A stretch of DNA of 20,368 bases from Pseudomonadota bacterium (GCA_015222755.1 JADFVX010000010.1:1-20368); one strand, 5' to 3'. Positions 1 through 7,595 are shown, numbered from the stretch's first letter. Notes: generated by a model not told the origin, from the letters alone. Made by a program: numbers and translations.

Positions 1-1004
1 AAGGCCTCATTCATCGTCTCAAGGTAGATACGCTGACGCGTAACCTCCTTTGCCTTCATATATTCACTAAAAATAGAATTGAATTTTGATGCCTCACCCC
101 GTGCCATATTGACACGCTCCAGCGCATACCCTTTCGCCTCTTCTATTGTCCTTTCTGCCTCACCTTTAGCCTTGGGGACAACCTTATTATATTCAGACAT
201 AGCCTGATTGATCATCTTTTCCTTTTCCTGCTGTGCCTCATTAACCTCATTAAATGCAGGCTTCACAGATTCCGGAGGGTTAACGTCCTGAAGGGCAACC
301 TGCTCTACCTTGAGCCCCATTTCATACTTGTCGGCCAGTTCCTGGAGTTGAACTTCCACTACACTTGCGACCTCCTGGCGTCCAACGGTTAGAATCTCGT
401 CCACCGTACGGTCGCCGATAACACCCCTCATAACAGCCTCATTCATATCACGGAAGGTTTTTTCGGCATTCCTGACCCTGAAGAGAAACTGGTAGGGATC
501 TTTAATACGGAACTGGACGATCCACTGAACCTCGGCGGCATTGAGGTCACCAGTCAACATAAGGGACTCAGCTGTCCTTTTTGCGGAATCATATTTGGTT
601 CTGATACCCGCCTCTGCCGTCCTGAAACCGAACTCCAGCTTCAACTGTCTTTCGACGGGAACCTTGTACATCCTCTCAAGACCGTAGGGGAGTATAAGAT
701 TAGGACCAGGACCGGCCTCACGGCTGTATTTCCCAAACCTCAAGACGACGCCCACCTCTTCAGGCTGAACGGTATAAAAAGAGGTATACAGGCCCGACCC
801 AATAAGAAGGATCAAAATGATAGGGATAATGCCCTTTAATCCGTCTCCTATTGACGGCTCTTCACCGCCTTTCCCGGCACCATCACCTCCACCGAAGAAC
901 TTCTTTTTAAAATTCTCAACGGCCTTTTTGATCAGTGCATCAATATCAAGTTCAGGGGGTTGACCACCACCCCACTGACCACCTGGCTTTTTATCCCAAG
1001 ACAT
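1..1004 (-). CDS. hflK: HflK, FtsH protease modulator (C-terminus beyond the window)
   Basis: HflK is a membrane-anchored SPFH/prohibitin-type protein that forms a large complex with HflC around the FtsH protease and modulates membrane-protein quality control. The reading frame, translated by eye, starts at an ATG preceded by a near-perfect Shine-Dalgarno (AAGGAGG). It has a Gly-rich, charged cytoplasmic N-terminus (residues 1-56, with GGQWGGGQPPELD and a GGGDGAGKGG stretch), one membrane segment at about 57-77, then the SPFH start FYTVQPEEVGVVLRFGKY. The middle carries the usual RNAEKTFRDMNEAVMRGVIG region, and the end is the Ala/Glu-rich helix (KGEAERTIEEAKGYALERV). About 334 residues are visible; the family is roughly 350-420, so only the C-terminus is missing, and hflC would be expected next outside the window. 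A separate promoter lies between pyrD and this gene. Confidence 0.93.
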   Translation of the reverse strand, partial: MSWDKKPGGQWGGGQPPELDIDALIKKAVENFKKKFFGGGDGAGKGGEEPSIGDGLKGIIPIILILLIGSGLYTSFYTVQPEEVGVVLRFGKYSREAGPGPNLILPYGLERMYKVPVERQLKLEFGFRTAEAGIRTKYDSAKRTAESLMLTGDLNAAEVQWIVQFRIKDPYQFLFRVRNAEKTFRDMNEAVMRGVIGDRTVDEILTVGRQEVASVVEVQLQELADKYEMGLKVEQVALQDVNPPESVKPAFNEVNEAQQEKEKMINQAMSEYNKVVPKAKGEAERTIEEAKGYALERVNMARGEASKFNSIFSEYMKAKEVTRQRIYLETMNEA

Positions 1005-1031
1005 GTATATCCTCCTTAATTGCTGGCGAAG

Positions 1032-1060
1032 ATTCTAACAGAGTAAATGGTATTTCGCAA
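1032..1060 (-). promoter_or_regulatory. Sigma-70-type promoter for hflK
   Basis: On the minus strand TTGCGA (1060-1055) is followed after 17 bases by TAGAAT (1037-1032). The -10 box matches the consensus at 5 of 6 positions and is preceded by TG one base upstream, an extended -10. It lies directly after the pyrD stop codon and about 28 bases before the hflK start, so hflK can be transcribed apart from the pyr genes. Confidence 0.6.
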
Positions 1061-1061
1061 G

Positions 1062-1976
1062 TCATCCTTCCAGCGCACCGATCATATCAGAAAGCCTTGA
1101 GATGCCCTCATCGGCAAGAAATCTCTCCAGACCTTTCACTATATCGATTGCCGCTGTAGGGCTTATAAAACTTGCAGTACCGATCTGAACTGCCGAGGCT
1201 CCGGCCAGTATAAACTCCAGGGCATCTTCGGCACTTACGATACCGCCTATGCCGATGATCGGGATATTGACTGACTTTGCCGCTTCCCAGACCATTCTTA
1301 CCGCCACAGGACGTATGGCAGGCCCTGAAAGACCTCCCGTCATATTGGCCAGATTTGATCGCCTTGTCCTAACATCAATACTCATTCCGGTGAGAGTATT
1401 TATCATGGACAGTATATCTGCACCCGCCTCTTCCACCGCCCGTGCCATCACTTTTATATCGGTGACATTTGGCGACAGCTTGACGATGAGTGGCAAGGAG
1501 GTTGATTTTCTAATCTTGCCTATCAGCGTTGATGCTACGGACGCGTCAGTCCCGAAGGCTATACCACCGGCCTTTACGTTGGGACAGGATATGTTCGCCT
1601 CCAGCGCAGCGATACCGTCAACGCCGTCGAGCTTTTCGGCCAGGGCCACATACTCCTCTTCCGTATTGCCGAAGAAGTTTACAATTACAGGCGCTTTTTT
1701 CTCACGCAGCTCCGGCATTTTCTCATTCAGAAAGACATCGACACCTACATTTTGAAGCCCTATGGCATTAAGCATACCCGCCGGTGTCTCCACTATCCTG
1801 GGCGGAGGATTACCTGCCTTGGGTTTCAAAGACAGGCCTTTTACCACTATGGCACCGAGCTGTCCGATGTCAAAAAAGGGATCAAATTCCAGACCGTAGC
1901 CGAATGTCCCCGAGGCAGTCATCACCGGGTTTTTCAGCTCCAGCCCCGCCAGATTGACAGAAAGATCAGGCCTCAT
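1062..1976 (-). CDS. pyrD: Dihydroorotate dehydrogenase B, catalytic subunit
   Basis: This FMN-dependent enzyme oxidises dihydroorotate to orotate in pyrimidine synthesis; class 1B enzymes pass electrons through PyrK to NAD+. The protein is 304 residues, the usual class 1B length. It opens with the typical LAGLELKNPVMTASGTFGYG; KGLSLKP and GNPPPRIVETPAGMLNAIGLQN follow, and the catalytic cysteine loop ANISCPNV has Cys131. INTLTGMSIDVRTRR and IGIGGI (FMN phosphate) come later. The frame is open upstream, but the ATG at 1976 fits the family N-terminus and has AAGGAG 10 bases upstream, inside the end of pyrK, so the two genes overlap by 11 bases and are probably translationally coupled. Immediate linkage to pyrK confirms class 1B rather than the membrane-bound class 2. 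Confidence 0.96.
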   Translation of the reverse strand: MRPDLSVNLAGLELKNPVMTASGTFGYGLEFDPFFDIGQLGAIVVKGLSLKPKAGNPPPRIVETPAGMLNAIGLQNVGVDVFLNEKMPELREKKAPVIVNFFGNTEEEYVALAEKLDGVDGIAALEANISCPNVKAGGIAFGTDASVASTLIGKIRKSTSLPLIVKLSPNVTDIKVMARAVEEAGADILSMINTLTGMSIDVRTRRSNLANMTGGLSGPAIRPVAVRMVWEAAKSVNIPIIGIGGIVSAEDALEFILAGASAVQIGTASFISPTAAIDIVKGLERFLADEGISRLSDMIGALEG

Positions 1977-2775
1977 CCCAGATAATCTCCTTTGCATCAA
2001 ATACCGGCCCTTCACAGCAGACACGGCTAAAATCATGTTCACTGCTGCCGTCAGAAGAGCATGTCTTCACAACACATCCAAGACAGACACCAAAACCACA
2101 GGCCATAATCGCCTCCAGCGACAACTCACAGGGTATCCCCCTGGACATTGCAATCTCCCCGACACGCCTGAGCATCAGCTTTGGCCCACAGGAATATACG
2201 GCAGAAGGGATCTTGCCATCATCCAGTCGTTCTTCCATAATAGCGGTAACATAGCCCTTGTAACCGGACGAGCCGTCTTCCGTGGCAAGTAGCGGCTCTA
2301 TGCCAATAGCCCTAAAGGCATCAAGGGAAAGGAGATCATCGGCTGTCCGTCCACCGATGATGACGACAGGCTTTTTACCTTTTCCAATGAGTCCCTGGGC
2401 CAGCGAGAAAAGCGGAGGAACACCTACTCCACCTGCAACGATGAGCGGCTGGTCTCCGGCAAGATCCAGATTAAAACCATTTCCCAGCGGCCCCAGAACG
2501 TCAATATCTACTCCATCGGCCATCTCGGAAAGCAGCCTTGTCCCTTCTCCCACAACACGGTAGATCATCTCAAAACTGCCCCTGGCCTCATTAATGGTAT
2601 AGATGCCAAAGGGCCTTCGAAGGACAGGCGCCAGGCCGTCTGTCACCTTTACCATTACAAACTGGCCAGGCAGAGCCCGCTCCGGCACAAAGGGAGCTTC
2701 TATCTCCATCCGGTAGTGGTCTGGAGCAACCTCGACATTTGCAAGTATCCTTCCTCTTCCCTGCGTATAATCCAT
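1966..2775 (-). CDS. pyrK: Dihydroorotate dehydrogenase B, electron transfer subunit
   Basis: PyrK holds FAD and a [2Fe-2S] cluster and links PyrD to NAD+. The 269-residue protein has a ferredoxin-reductase-like fold: a FAD-binding RRPFGIYT at 53-60, the nucleotide-binding GGVGVPPLFSLA at about 115-126, and CGPKLMLRRV near 197-205. The C-terminal cluster motif has Cys226, Cys231, Cys234 and Cys253 (CGFGVCLGC, then RVCCEGPVF), the expected PyrK ligand spacing; an extra Cys254 and Cys239 are present. I chose the ATG at 2775; a TTG directly before it is also in frame. The ATG overlaps the rimI stop by one base (TGATG), and the 3' end overlaps pyrD, so rimI-pyrK-pyrD form one unit. Confidence 0.95.
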   Translation of the reverse strand: MDYTQGRGRILANVEVAPDHYRMEIEAPFVPERALPGQFVMVKVTDGLAPVLRRPFGIYTINEARGSFEMIYRVVGEGTRLLSEMADGVDIDVLGPLGNGFNLDLAGDQPLIVAGGVGVPPLFSLAQGLIGKGKKPVVIIGGRTADDLLSLDAFRAIGIEPLLATEDGSSGYKGYVTAIMEERLDDGKIPSAVYSCGPKLMLRRVGEIAMSRGIPCELSLEAIMACGFGVCLGCVVKTCSSDGSSEHDFSRVCCEGPVFDAKEIIWDEA

Positions 2776-3236
2776 CAATTCCCCGTTTCCAGCTCAAGGG
2801 CCATCACAATGGCATCCTCACCGTCGGAATAATATTTTTTACGAAGGCCTATCTCTTTAAAGCAAAAAGAGCCGTACAAGCTCAGCGCCTTATCATTGTC
2901 CCGTCTTAGTTCCAGAATAACACGCCGCATACCGCCCTTTCCTGCAATAGCCAGCATTTTTTCAAGAAGCAAGCTTGCGACCCCAGTCCTCCTGCAATCA
3001 GGATGTACTGCAAGATCCAGCAGGTGGGTTTCATCGGCAACATCCCAGAAGACAATATACCCAATAATACCCGGGGGACCCTCTCCTGACCTCTTTGCAA
3101 GCAGGTTGTGCGAAAACCTGTTTTCCAGCTCTTTAACAAAGAGACCTCTCGACCATGGTGCTATAAATGAGACCTCTTCAATAGCAAGGACCTCATCTAT
3201 ATCACCTTCCGTCATCTCATCTATTTTGACTATCAA
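2775..3236 (-). CDS. rimI: RimI-type GNAT N-acetyltransferase (ribosomal protein S18 alanine N-acetyltransferase)
   Basis: This is a single-domain GNAT acetyltransferase of 153 residues. RimI acetylates the N-terminal alanine of ribosomal protein S18 using acetyl-CoA. Supporting signs: the N-terminal MTEGDIDEVLAIEE, the RimI-typical APWS motif (27-30), LLDLAVHPDCRRTGVASLLL, which contains the acetyl-CoA loop R-R-T-G-V-A (82-87), and the C-terminal ALSLYGSFCFKEIGLRKKYY, which matches the family's Y-x-x-x-G-F-x-x-x-G-x-R-x-x-Y-Y. The start appears to be TTG at 3236; an ATG seven codons in is possible but would cut the first strand. Its partner genes tsaB and tsaE are not nearby. Other small GNAT substrates cannot be excluded. 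Confidence 0.85.
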   Translation of the reverse strand: MIVKIDEMTEGDIDEVLAIEEVSFIAPWSRGLFVKELENRFSHNLLAKRSGEGPPGIIGYIVFWDVADETHLLDLAVHPDCRRTGVASLLLEKMLAIAGKGGMRRVILELRRDNDKALSLYGSFCFKEIGLRKKYYSDGEDAIVMALELETGN

Positions 3237-3269
3237 TAGCGGGACATGCCCCCTTTTTAAGGCCCTGCC

Positions 3270-3298
3270 AATCTACCTAAAGAGCTTAAAAAAGTAAA
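3270..3298 (-). promoter_or_regulatory. Possible promoter for rimI-pyrK-pyrD
   Basis: Minus-strand TTTACT (3298-3293), 17-base spacer, TAGATT (3275-3270). Each box matches the sigma-70 consensus at 4 of 6 positions. It sits in the only gap (3237-3345) upstream of rimI, after the end of the regulator gene. The boxes are weak, so read-through from the regulator cluster is an alternative. Confidence 0.35.
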
Positions 3299-3345
3299 GC
3301 CGTATTTCTCAGATATATGAACATAAAACATGAATTTTACAGGGT

Positions 3346-4713
3346 TTATCTTTTTTCTATGCCGTACTTTTCAAATCTGTAGAGGAGAGTATTTCTTGTA
3401 ATACCCAGAAAGCGGGCAGCCTTACTCTGGTTGTACTTACACTTTGCATAAGCCTTTTCAATAAGTTCTTTTTCAAGGCTTTCCAGGTTGATGCCTTCAT
3501 CTGGAAGGGAAACAATAGAGCTGCCTCCATTACTGGAATTTGCAATTAGCTTTTCCGGCAGGTCATCTATAGTCACAAGACCGGTCTGGCTCATTACCAC
3601 CGTACGCTCCGCAAGGTTTTCCAGTTCCCTAACATTTCCAGGCCAACTGTAATTTAAAAGTATCTTGATTGCTTCTTTATTTATCCTGACCCTGTCCACT
3701 CTTGATTTTTCAGAATATTTTTTAAGAAAATGCTCCGTCAGAAGAGGGATATCGTCAAGACGTTCCCTGAGCGGCGGCAGTTTTATCGGCACAACACAAA
3801 GCCTGTAGTAAAGGTCTTCCCTGAAATTCCCGCCTGCCACCTCTTCTTCAAGGTCTCTGTTGGTTGCGGCTATAATCCTCACGTCCACCTTGACAGGCAG
3901 AGATTCACCAACCTTGTCCACCATCCCGTCCTGTAATACCCTTAGCAGCTTGACCTGAAGGTGAAGGGGAAGCTCACCTATCTCATCAAGAAAGATGGTT
4001 CCGCCATCTGCAAGTTCAAACTTTCCCTTCTTGTCGCTGACAGCACCGGTAAAAGCCCCTTTCTTATGCCCGAAAAGTTCCGATTCGATGAGGTTTTCAG
4101 GCAGTGAACCGCAGTTTATGGTAACAAAAGGCTGCTCCTTGCGAAGACTGTTAAAATGTATCCCTTTTGCCAGCAGTTCCTTGCCTGTGCCACTCTCACC
4201 CAGTATAAGGACTGTAGCATCTGACTTTGCTACCTGGGATGAAAGACGGTAGACCTCCTCCATCTTGGGCGATGAGCCGACCATGTTCTCAAAGCTGTAT
4301 TTTTCCTGAACCATCTCCCTGAGGTAGCGGTTCTCAACAACAAGGTCGCCCACTTCCAGCGCCTTTTTGACTACCATCTTCAGCTCTTCCCTGTTGAAGG
4401 GCTTTGTAATGTACTCAAATGCACCGAGCTTCATCGACTCCACGGCAGTATCAACAGTCCCGAAGGCCGTTATTACAATCACCATGGCATTCGGGGAAAC
4501 CGCCCTGAGCTGGCGGATCAGCTCTATGCCGCCAAGTTCGGGCATCTGCAGGTCAGTAATAACTAGAGCAATATCCTCCTTACTGAAAATAGCCATGGCC
4601 TCTTTGCCGTTCGAGACAGAAAGGACCTCATAGCCCTCCTCAGAGATATTGTATTCTATAACCCTTCTCAGGCTTTCATCGTCATCAACGACAAGGATCT
4701 TTTTATTTTTCAT
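3346..4713 (-). CDS. NtrC-family sigma-54-dependent response regulator
   Basis: A 455-residue three-domain activator. The receiver domain (1-120) has the acidic DDD at 10-12, phospho-acceptor Asp54 (VITDLQMPELGG), Thr82 and Lys104 (ITKPF). The central AAA+ domain (about 140-380) has Walker A GESGTGKE at 172-179, the sigma-54 contact loop GAFTGA at 219-224, Walker B GGTIFLDEIGEL around 237-248 and the arginine finger region PPLRERLDDIPLL. A Fis-type helix-turn-helix ends the protein (KYNQSKAARFLGITRNTLLYR). Together these show an ATP-driven activator of RNA polymerase with sigma-54. The ATG at 4713 has GGTGAG upstream and overlaps the kinase gene by 11 bases; an upstream in-frame start at 4731 is less likely. 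It is the cognate partner of the overlapping kinase. Its target genes are not identifiable from the window. Confidence 0.96.
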   Translation of the reverse strand: MKNKKILVVDDDESLRRVIEYNISEEGYEVLSVSNGKEAMAIFSKEDIALVITDLQMPELGGIELIRQLRAVSPNAMVIVITAFGTVDTAVESMKLGAFEYITKPFNREELKMVVKKALEVGDLVVENRYLREMVQEKYSFENMVGSSPKMEEVYRLSSQVAKSDATVLILGESGTGKELLAKGIHFNSLRKEQPFVTINCGSLPENLIESELFGHKKGAFTGAVSDKKGKFELADGGTIFLDEIGELPLHLQVKLLRVLQDGMVDKVGESLPVKVDVRIIAATNRDLEEEVAGGNFREDLYYRLCVVPIKLPPLRERLDDIPLLTEHFLKKYSEKSRVDRVRINKEAIKILLNYSWPGNVRELENLAERTVVMSQTGLVTIDDLPEKLIANSSNGGSSIVSLPDEGINLESLEKELIEKAYAKCKYNQSKAARFLGITRNTLLYRFEKYGIEKR

Positions 4714-5794
4714 ATTCAAGCTCACCATCATCTGCAGGGATAGATATTATAAATTCCGAGCCTCCACCTTCCGGTCGAACGACTTCTATGTCTCCACTAT
4801 GGGCCTTTATTATCTGGTAGGAGATGGACAGGCCAAGGCCCGTACCCTTTTCCTTTGTTGTAAAGAAGGGGTCAAAAAGCTTTTCTGCTTCCTTTTCACT
4901 TATCCCCTTGCCGGTATCCCTGACAGAGACTTGCAGCATCGCATCCTTCATGCATGTATTTACCGTAACAGCCCCATCGACTTCGATTGCCTGCATAGCG
5001 TTCAGCAGGACGTTTAATATAGCCTGCTTAACCTGTTCGCCATCCATCATGATCTCAGGGATGTCCGCCGAAAGCCCCAGGCTGACCTTAACACCCTGCC
5101 TATCGGCCTCCCTCCCCAGAAGGGCAACAACTGAATTAATTATCTCATTAATAGAGTTCATGCTCTTGTGGGGGGGCCTGGGGCGGGCATAAGTCAAAAA
5201 CTCCGAGATTATTCTGTCCAGGCGGGCTATTTCTTTTTTTATGATATCTACGAACTCGTATTTGCGGCTGTTTTTGTCAAAACCCTCTTCGATTATCTCT
5301 ATACCTCCCTTGATAGAACCAAGGGGATTGCGTATCTCGTGGGCCATCGCGGCAGAGAGCTCACCCAGCGCAGAAAGGCGATCAACCTTGCGCATCTGGG
5401 CAAAGGAGTCCTGAAGCTTCTGGTAGGCCTCCTTCAACTCTTCCGAGGTCTTTTCATACTTCCTGCGTTGACGCGTTTCCAGGTCGGAGAGAATACCGGT
5501 AACTATGGCAATAAGATTAAACATGAGCATCTCGGCATACTGGTTCATCGTATAGAAGGGTTTGTCGGGCCAGCTATAATGTCCATGGTGAGGATAGGAG
5601 AATGTGGAAATAATAGAGGTAATAAGCGCCCCCTTAAGTCCGAACCAGTAGGCTGCCATCACTATGGGAATGTAGTAGAGCCGCTGGTATATGTTAAGTG
5701 ACAGGGGGCCTTCAAAGTGGACGATATTGTGAAGCAGTGTAATAATTATCAGGGATGAGGCCAGTATACTCAGGCGCCATTTTGATTTGGTCAC
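4703..5794 (-). CDS. Membrane sensor histidine kinase (NtrB/AtoS-like)
   Basis: A 363-residue kinase. The N-terminal half is a compact membrane sensor: hydrophobic segments at about 9-24, 41-62 and 86-103, with a loop between the last two (residues 66-82, SYPHHGHYSWPDKPFYT) holding three close histidines (69, 70, 72). A coiled coil (107-136) leads to the HisKA domain with phospho-acceptor His152 (AAMAHEIRNPLGS) and the HATPase domain: N box NVLLNAMQAIE (261-271), G1 VRDTGKGIS (291-299), F/G2 DPFFTTKEKGTGLGLS. There is no PAS domain. The start is GTG in a GTGA overlap with the Sco gene stop, with a G-rich ribosome site just upstream; the 3' end overlaps the response regulator. Copper or oxygen/redox sensing is suggested only by the neighbours and histidine loop. 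Confidence 0.93.
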   Translation of the reverse strand: MTKSKWRLSILASSLIIITLLHNIVHFEGPLSLNIYQRLYYIPIVMAAYWFGLKGALITSIISTFSYPHHGHYSWPDKPFYTMNQYAEMLMFNLIAIVTGILSDLETRQRRKYEKTSEELKEAYQKLQDSFAQMRKVDRLSALGELSAAMAHEIRNPLGSIKGGIEIIEEGFDKNSRKYEFVDIIKKEIARLDRIISEFLTYARPRPPHKSMNSINEIINSVVALLGREADRQGVKVSLGLSADIPEIMMDGEQVKQAILNVLLNAMQAIEVDGAVTVNTCMKDAMLQVSVRDTGKGISEKEAEKLFDPFFTTKEKGTGLGLSISYQIIKAHSGDIEVVRPEGGGSEFIISIPADDGELEYEK

Positions 5795-6516
5795 CTCCCA
5801 CCCCCTGAGACATCACTTTGATCCGGCGCATTAGCAATGGAACAGCTCTTTCCGGCATTGCCTTCGCAAATTTCATTAAATCTCTCCGCTATGAACTTGG
5901 GACTGTGAGGCGCAGCAAAACGCGCCGCCAGCCTCCCAAGGGGGTCTATAAGCAGAACAGTGGTATCATGATAAAACTGGTAGTCTTCCTCATCACTGCC
6001 CTTTGGAACATAGCTGGAATAGCTTATATCAAGGGCGGCAGTGAGGGCCTTGATTTCTGCCTCTTCTCCCGTCACCCCTACAAATTTTTCGTTAAAGTAG
6101 GGGATATATTCGGCAAGCTGCTTGACCGTATCACGCTCAGGATCAAAGCTTACAAAGACAACACCCACATCCTCCCGGGCCAGCTTCGCATGCACCCTGT
6201 CCAGGGCATTGATAGTCATAGGGCAGACCTCGGGACAAAAGGTGTAGCCAAAAAAGAGAAAGTTCCACTTCCCCTTCAATCCATCTATTGTAAATTTTTC
6301 ACCATGATGATCAAGGAGAGAAAAATCAGGTATCGTAAGGGGAGGATTAAGCTCGGTCACAAGGAAATCAAGGAGATCATCATCCTTTTGCAGCGACCTT
6401 TGGGAACCTGCATTGTTGAACTTTTTATTAACATAGATGCCAATGCAGAGGCCAGCTACAAAGAGCAGTACAACGGCAGTAAAAACAAGGAGGCGGCTAT
6501 TATTTTTTTCTTCCAT
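5791..6516 (-). CDS. Sco1/SenC/PrrC family copper protein
   Basis: Sco proteins are membrane-tethered thioredoxin-fold copper chaperones that load or reduce the CuA centre of cytochrome c oxidase. The 241-residue protein has a single N-terminal membrane anchor (about 9-29), then the periplasmic domain PPLTIPDFSLLDHHGEKF. The copper-binding CxxxC is Cys94 and Cys98 (GYTFCPEVCPMT), and the distal copper ligand is His183 (FYHDTTVLLIDPLGR); VSFDPERDT is also typical. The C-terminal tail has two further cysteines (217, 225), which are not part of the classical site. It follows the PCuAC chaperone by 19 bases and overlaps the kinase by 4, so it is co-transcribed with both. No oxidase subunit genes lie in the window. 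Confidence 0.94.
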   Translation of the reverse strand: MEEKNNSRLLVFTAVVLLFVAGLCIGIYVNKKFNNAGSQRSLQKDDDLLDFLVTELNPPLTIPDFSLLDHHGEKFTIDGLKGKWNFLFFGYTFCPEVCPMTINALDRVHAKLAREDVGVVFVSFDPERDTVKQLAEYIPYFNEKFVGVTGEEAEIKALTAALDISYSSYVPKGSDEEDYQFYHDTTVLLIDPLGRLAARFAAPHSPKFIAERFNEICEGNAGKSCSIANAPDQSDVSGGGR

Positions 6517-6535
6517 GAAAGATTAATCCGCCCTT

Positions 6536-7027
6536 TCAGTGACCGGCATGCTCTCCGTGATCGTGCTCATGCCCACCCATCCCCATCTTAGACTTACGGA
6601 CTACGGCCTTTTGTGCAACAAGCTCCCCATCTTTGAACTTGAACCTTAGAGAGATCTTATCTCCGGCACGAAAACTCCTGGCGGGCTTCATCAGCATAAG
6701 ATGATAGCCGCCTGGCTCCAAAAGCACTGCCTCACCGGCAGGGATGAGAAGTTCTTTCTGGAGAACCATGTGAGTCATCTTGCCATGGACCTCTGTTTTA
6801 TGCATCTCCACCTTTTCAAAACCATCAGCCTCAACAGACAGCAGCACCCTGTCTTTTTTACCATTGTTCTTTATTGAAAGGAAGGCGGCAAGCACCTTTG
6901 CAGAGGGAGGTGCCTCCCTGACCCATGAATCATGAAGCTGAAGTGAAGATTCTGCCGCATTTGCAACAGGCAAAAGCACAAAAACCCAAAACATGAATAC
7001 ACCAACAAAGCCAATAAATCTCTTCAT
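6536..7027 (-). CDS. Periplasmic copper chaperone PCu(A)C
   Basis: PCuAC proteins bind Cu(I) in the periplasm and pass it to Sco or directly to the CuA or CuB site of terminal oxidases. The 163-residue precursor has a signal peptide (cleavage likely after VANA, residue 24). The copper motif of the DUF461 family is present: Met75-His76, then HGKMTHM with Met84 and Met87, then PGGYHLMLM with His109 and Met111. AAFLSIKN and the FRAGDKISLRFKF strand are family-typical. The C-terminus adds a Met/His-rich tail (GMGGHEHDHGEHAGH), a plausible extra metal site. I chose the ATG at 7027 because GGGAGAG lies 9 bases upstream and the signal peptide then starts normally; a GTG 18 bases further upstream is in frame. 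Confidence 0.93.
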   Translation of the reverse strand: MKRFIGFVGVFMFWVFVLLPVANAAESSLQLHDSWVREAPPSAKVLAAFLSIKNNGKKDRVLLSVEADGFEKVEMHKTEVHGKMTHMVLQKELLIPAGEAVLLEPGGYHLMLMKPARSFRAGDKISLRFKFKDGELVAQKAVVRKSKMGMGGHEHDHGEHAGH

Positions 7028-7101
7028 AAGAACAATCTCTCCCACACAAAGTGTTTTATATCAAGCAATAATAACAGATTGGAACAGTCTAAATCTATAA
7101 T

Positions 7102-7128
7102 AAAAAAGGCTAGCCTAAATGAAGCCTC
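7102..7128 (-). terminator. Possible intrinsic terminator after the cupin gene
   Basis: On the minus strand AGGCT is followed 11 bases later by AGCCT and a run of six T. The stem is only five to six pairs, and the inner AGGCTAGCCT palindrome could pair alternatively. It lies between the cupin gene and the PCuAC gene on the same strand, so it would separate the two units. Confidence 0.4.
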
Positions 7129-7200
7129 AAAACTTCACCCAGGATAGCCCTAACTTTAAAAAATTTTATCCTTAAAAACAGTCGATCTTAAACAAATTAC

Positions 7201-7497
7201 CTACATGATATGGACAGCAAAGGCGGTCATGGTCTCAACGGCCTTTATTCCTCTGGACTCGCCCTCTTCTATAAAAATCATATTGCCTGCCTCAACTTCA
7301 ACCTCTTTACCATCAACTGTCATAATACCCTTGCCGCTGACGATATAGAATATCCCTGTAGCGCCGGGATGAGGCTGTATCGCCTGCCCAGGCTCCATAC
7401 AAATAAGTGGCACCTTGCATTTTGGAGACATCCTCAGAATCTGCGGGGCAAATTGCTCCGAGAAACTTGCTCTTTCCATCAAATCTATCAATTCCAT
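7201..7497 (-). CDS. Small cupin-domain protein of unknown function
   Basis: A 98-residue single cupin fold, recognised from the pattern MEPGQAIQPHPGATGIFYIVSGKGIMTVDG-like strands (quoted in part: QPHPGATGIFYIVSGKG at 41-57) and the second half VEVEAGNMIFIEEGESRGIKA. Cupin motif 1 keeps one histidine (His43) but has Thr-Gly where the conserved glutamate is normally found, and motif 2 has no histidine, so the usual metal site looks incomplete. A cytoplasmic sensor or binding role is as likely as catalysis. The ATG has CAGGAG about 9 bases upstream and a strong promoter beyond. It is monocistronic, divergent from murA. I cannot assign a substrate. Confidence 0.85.
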   Translation of the reverse strand: MELIDLMERASFSEQFAPQILRMSPKCKVPLICMEPGQAIQPHPGATGIFYIVSGKGIMTVDGKEVEVEAGNMIFIEEGESRGIKAVETMTAFAVHIM

Positions 7498-7528
7498 AAT
7501 TTAAAACTCCTGTATGTTTTTGAGGCAG

Positions 7529-7557
7529 ATTATAGGCATTACCCACTAATAAGTCAA
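7529..7557 (-). promoter_or_regulatory. Strong sigma-70-type promoter for the cupin gene
   Basis: Minus-strand TTGACT (7557-7552), exactly 17 bases, TATAAT (7534-7529). This is 11 of 12 consensus positions with ideal spacing, one of the best promoters in the window. Transcription would begin near 7522 and give a leader of roughly 25 bases before the cupin ATG. Confidence 0.8.
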
Positions 7558-7595
7558 TCAAGTCCACCCGAAAAACCTTGAAGTTTTACCGCCAC

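Noticed and set aside
5818..6591. A 257-codon plus-strand reading frame opposite the Sco gene
   Set aside because: Antisense to Sco and the end of PCuAC, which have full motifs; no ribosome site or domain of its own.
7028..7200. A sigma-54 (-24/-12) promoter for the PCuAC operon, to fit self-control by the regulator
   Set aside because: The best GG-N10-GC match (near 7108-7128, minus strand) lacks the remaining consensus bases and coincides with the possible terminator. A TATAAA at about 7057-7062 has no good -35 either.
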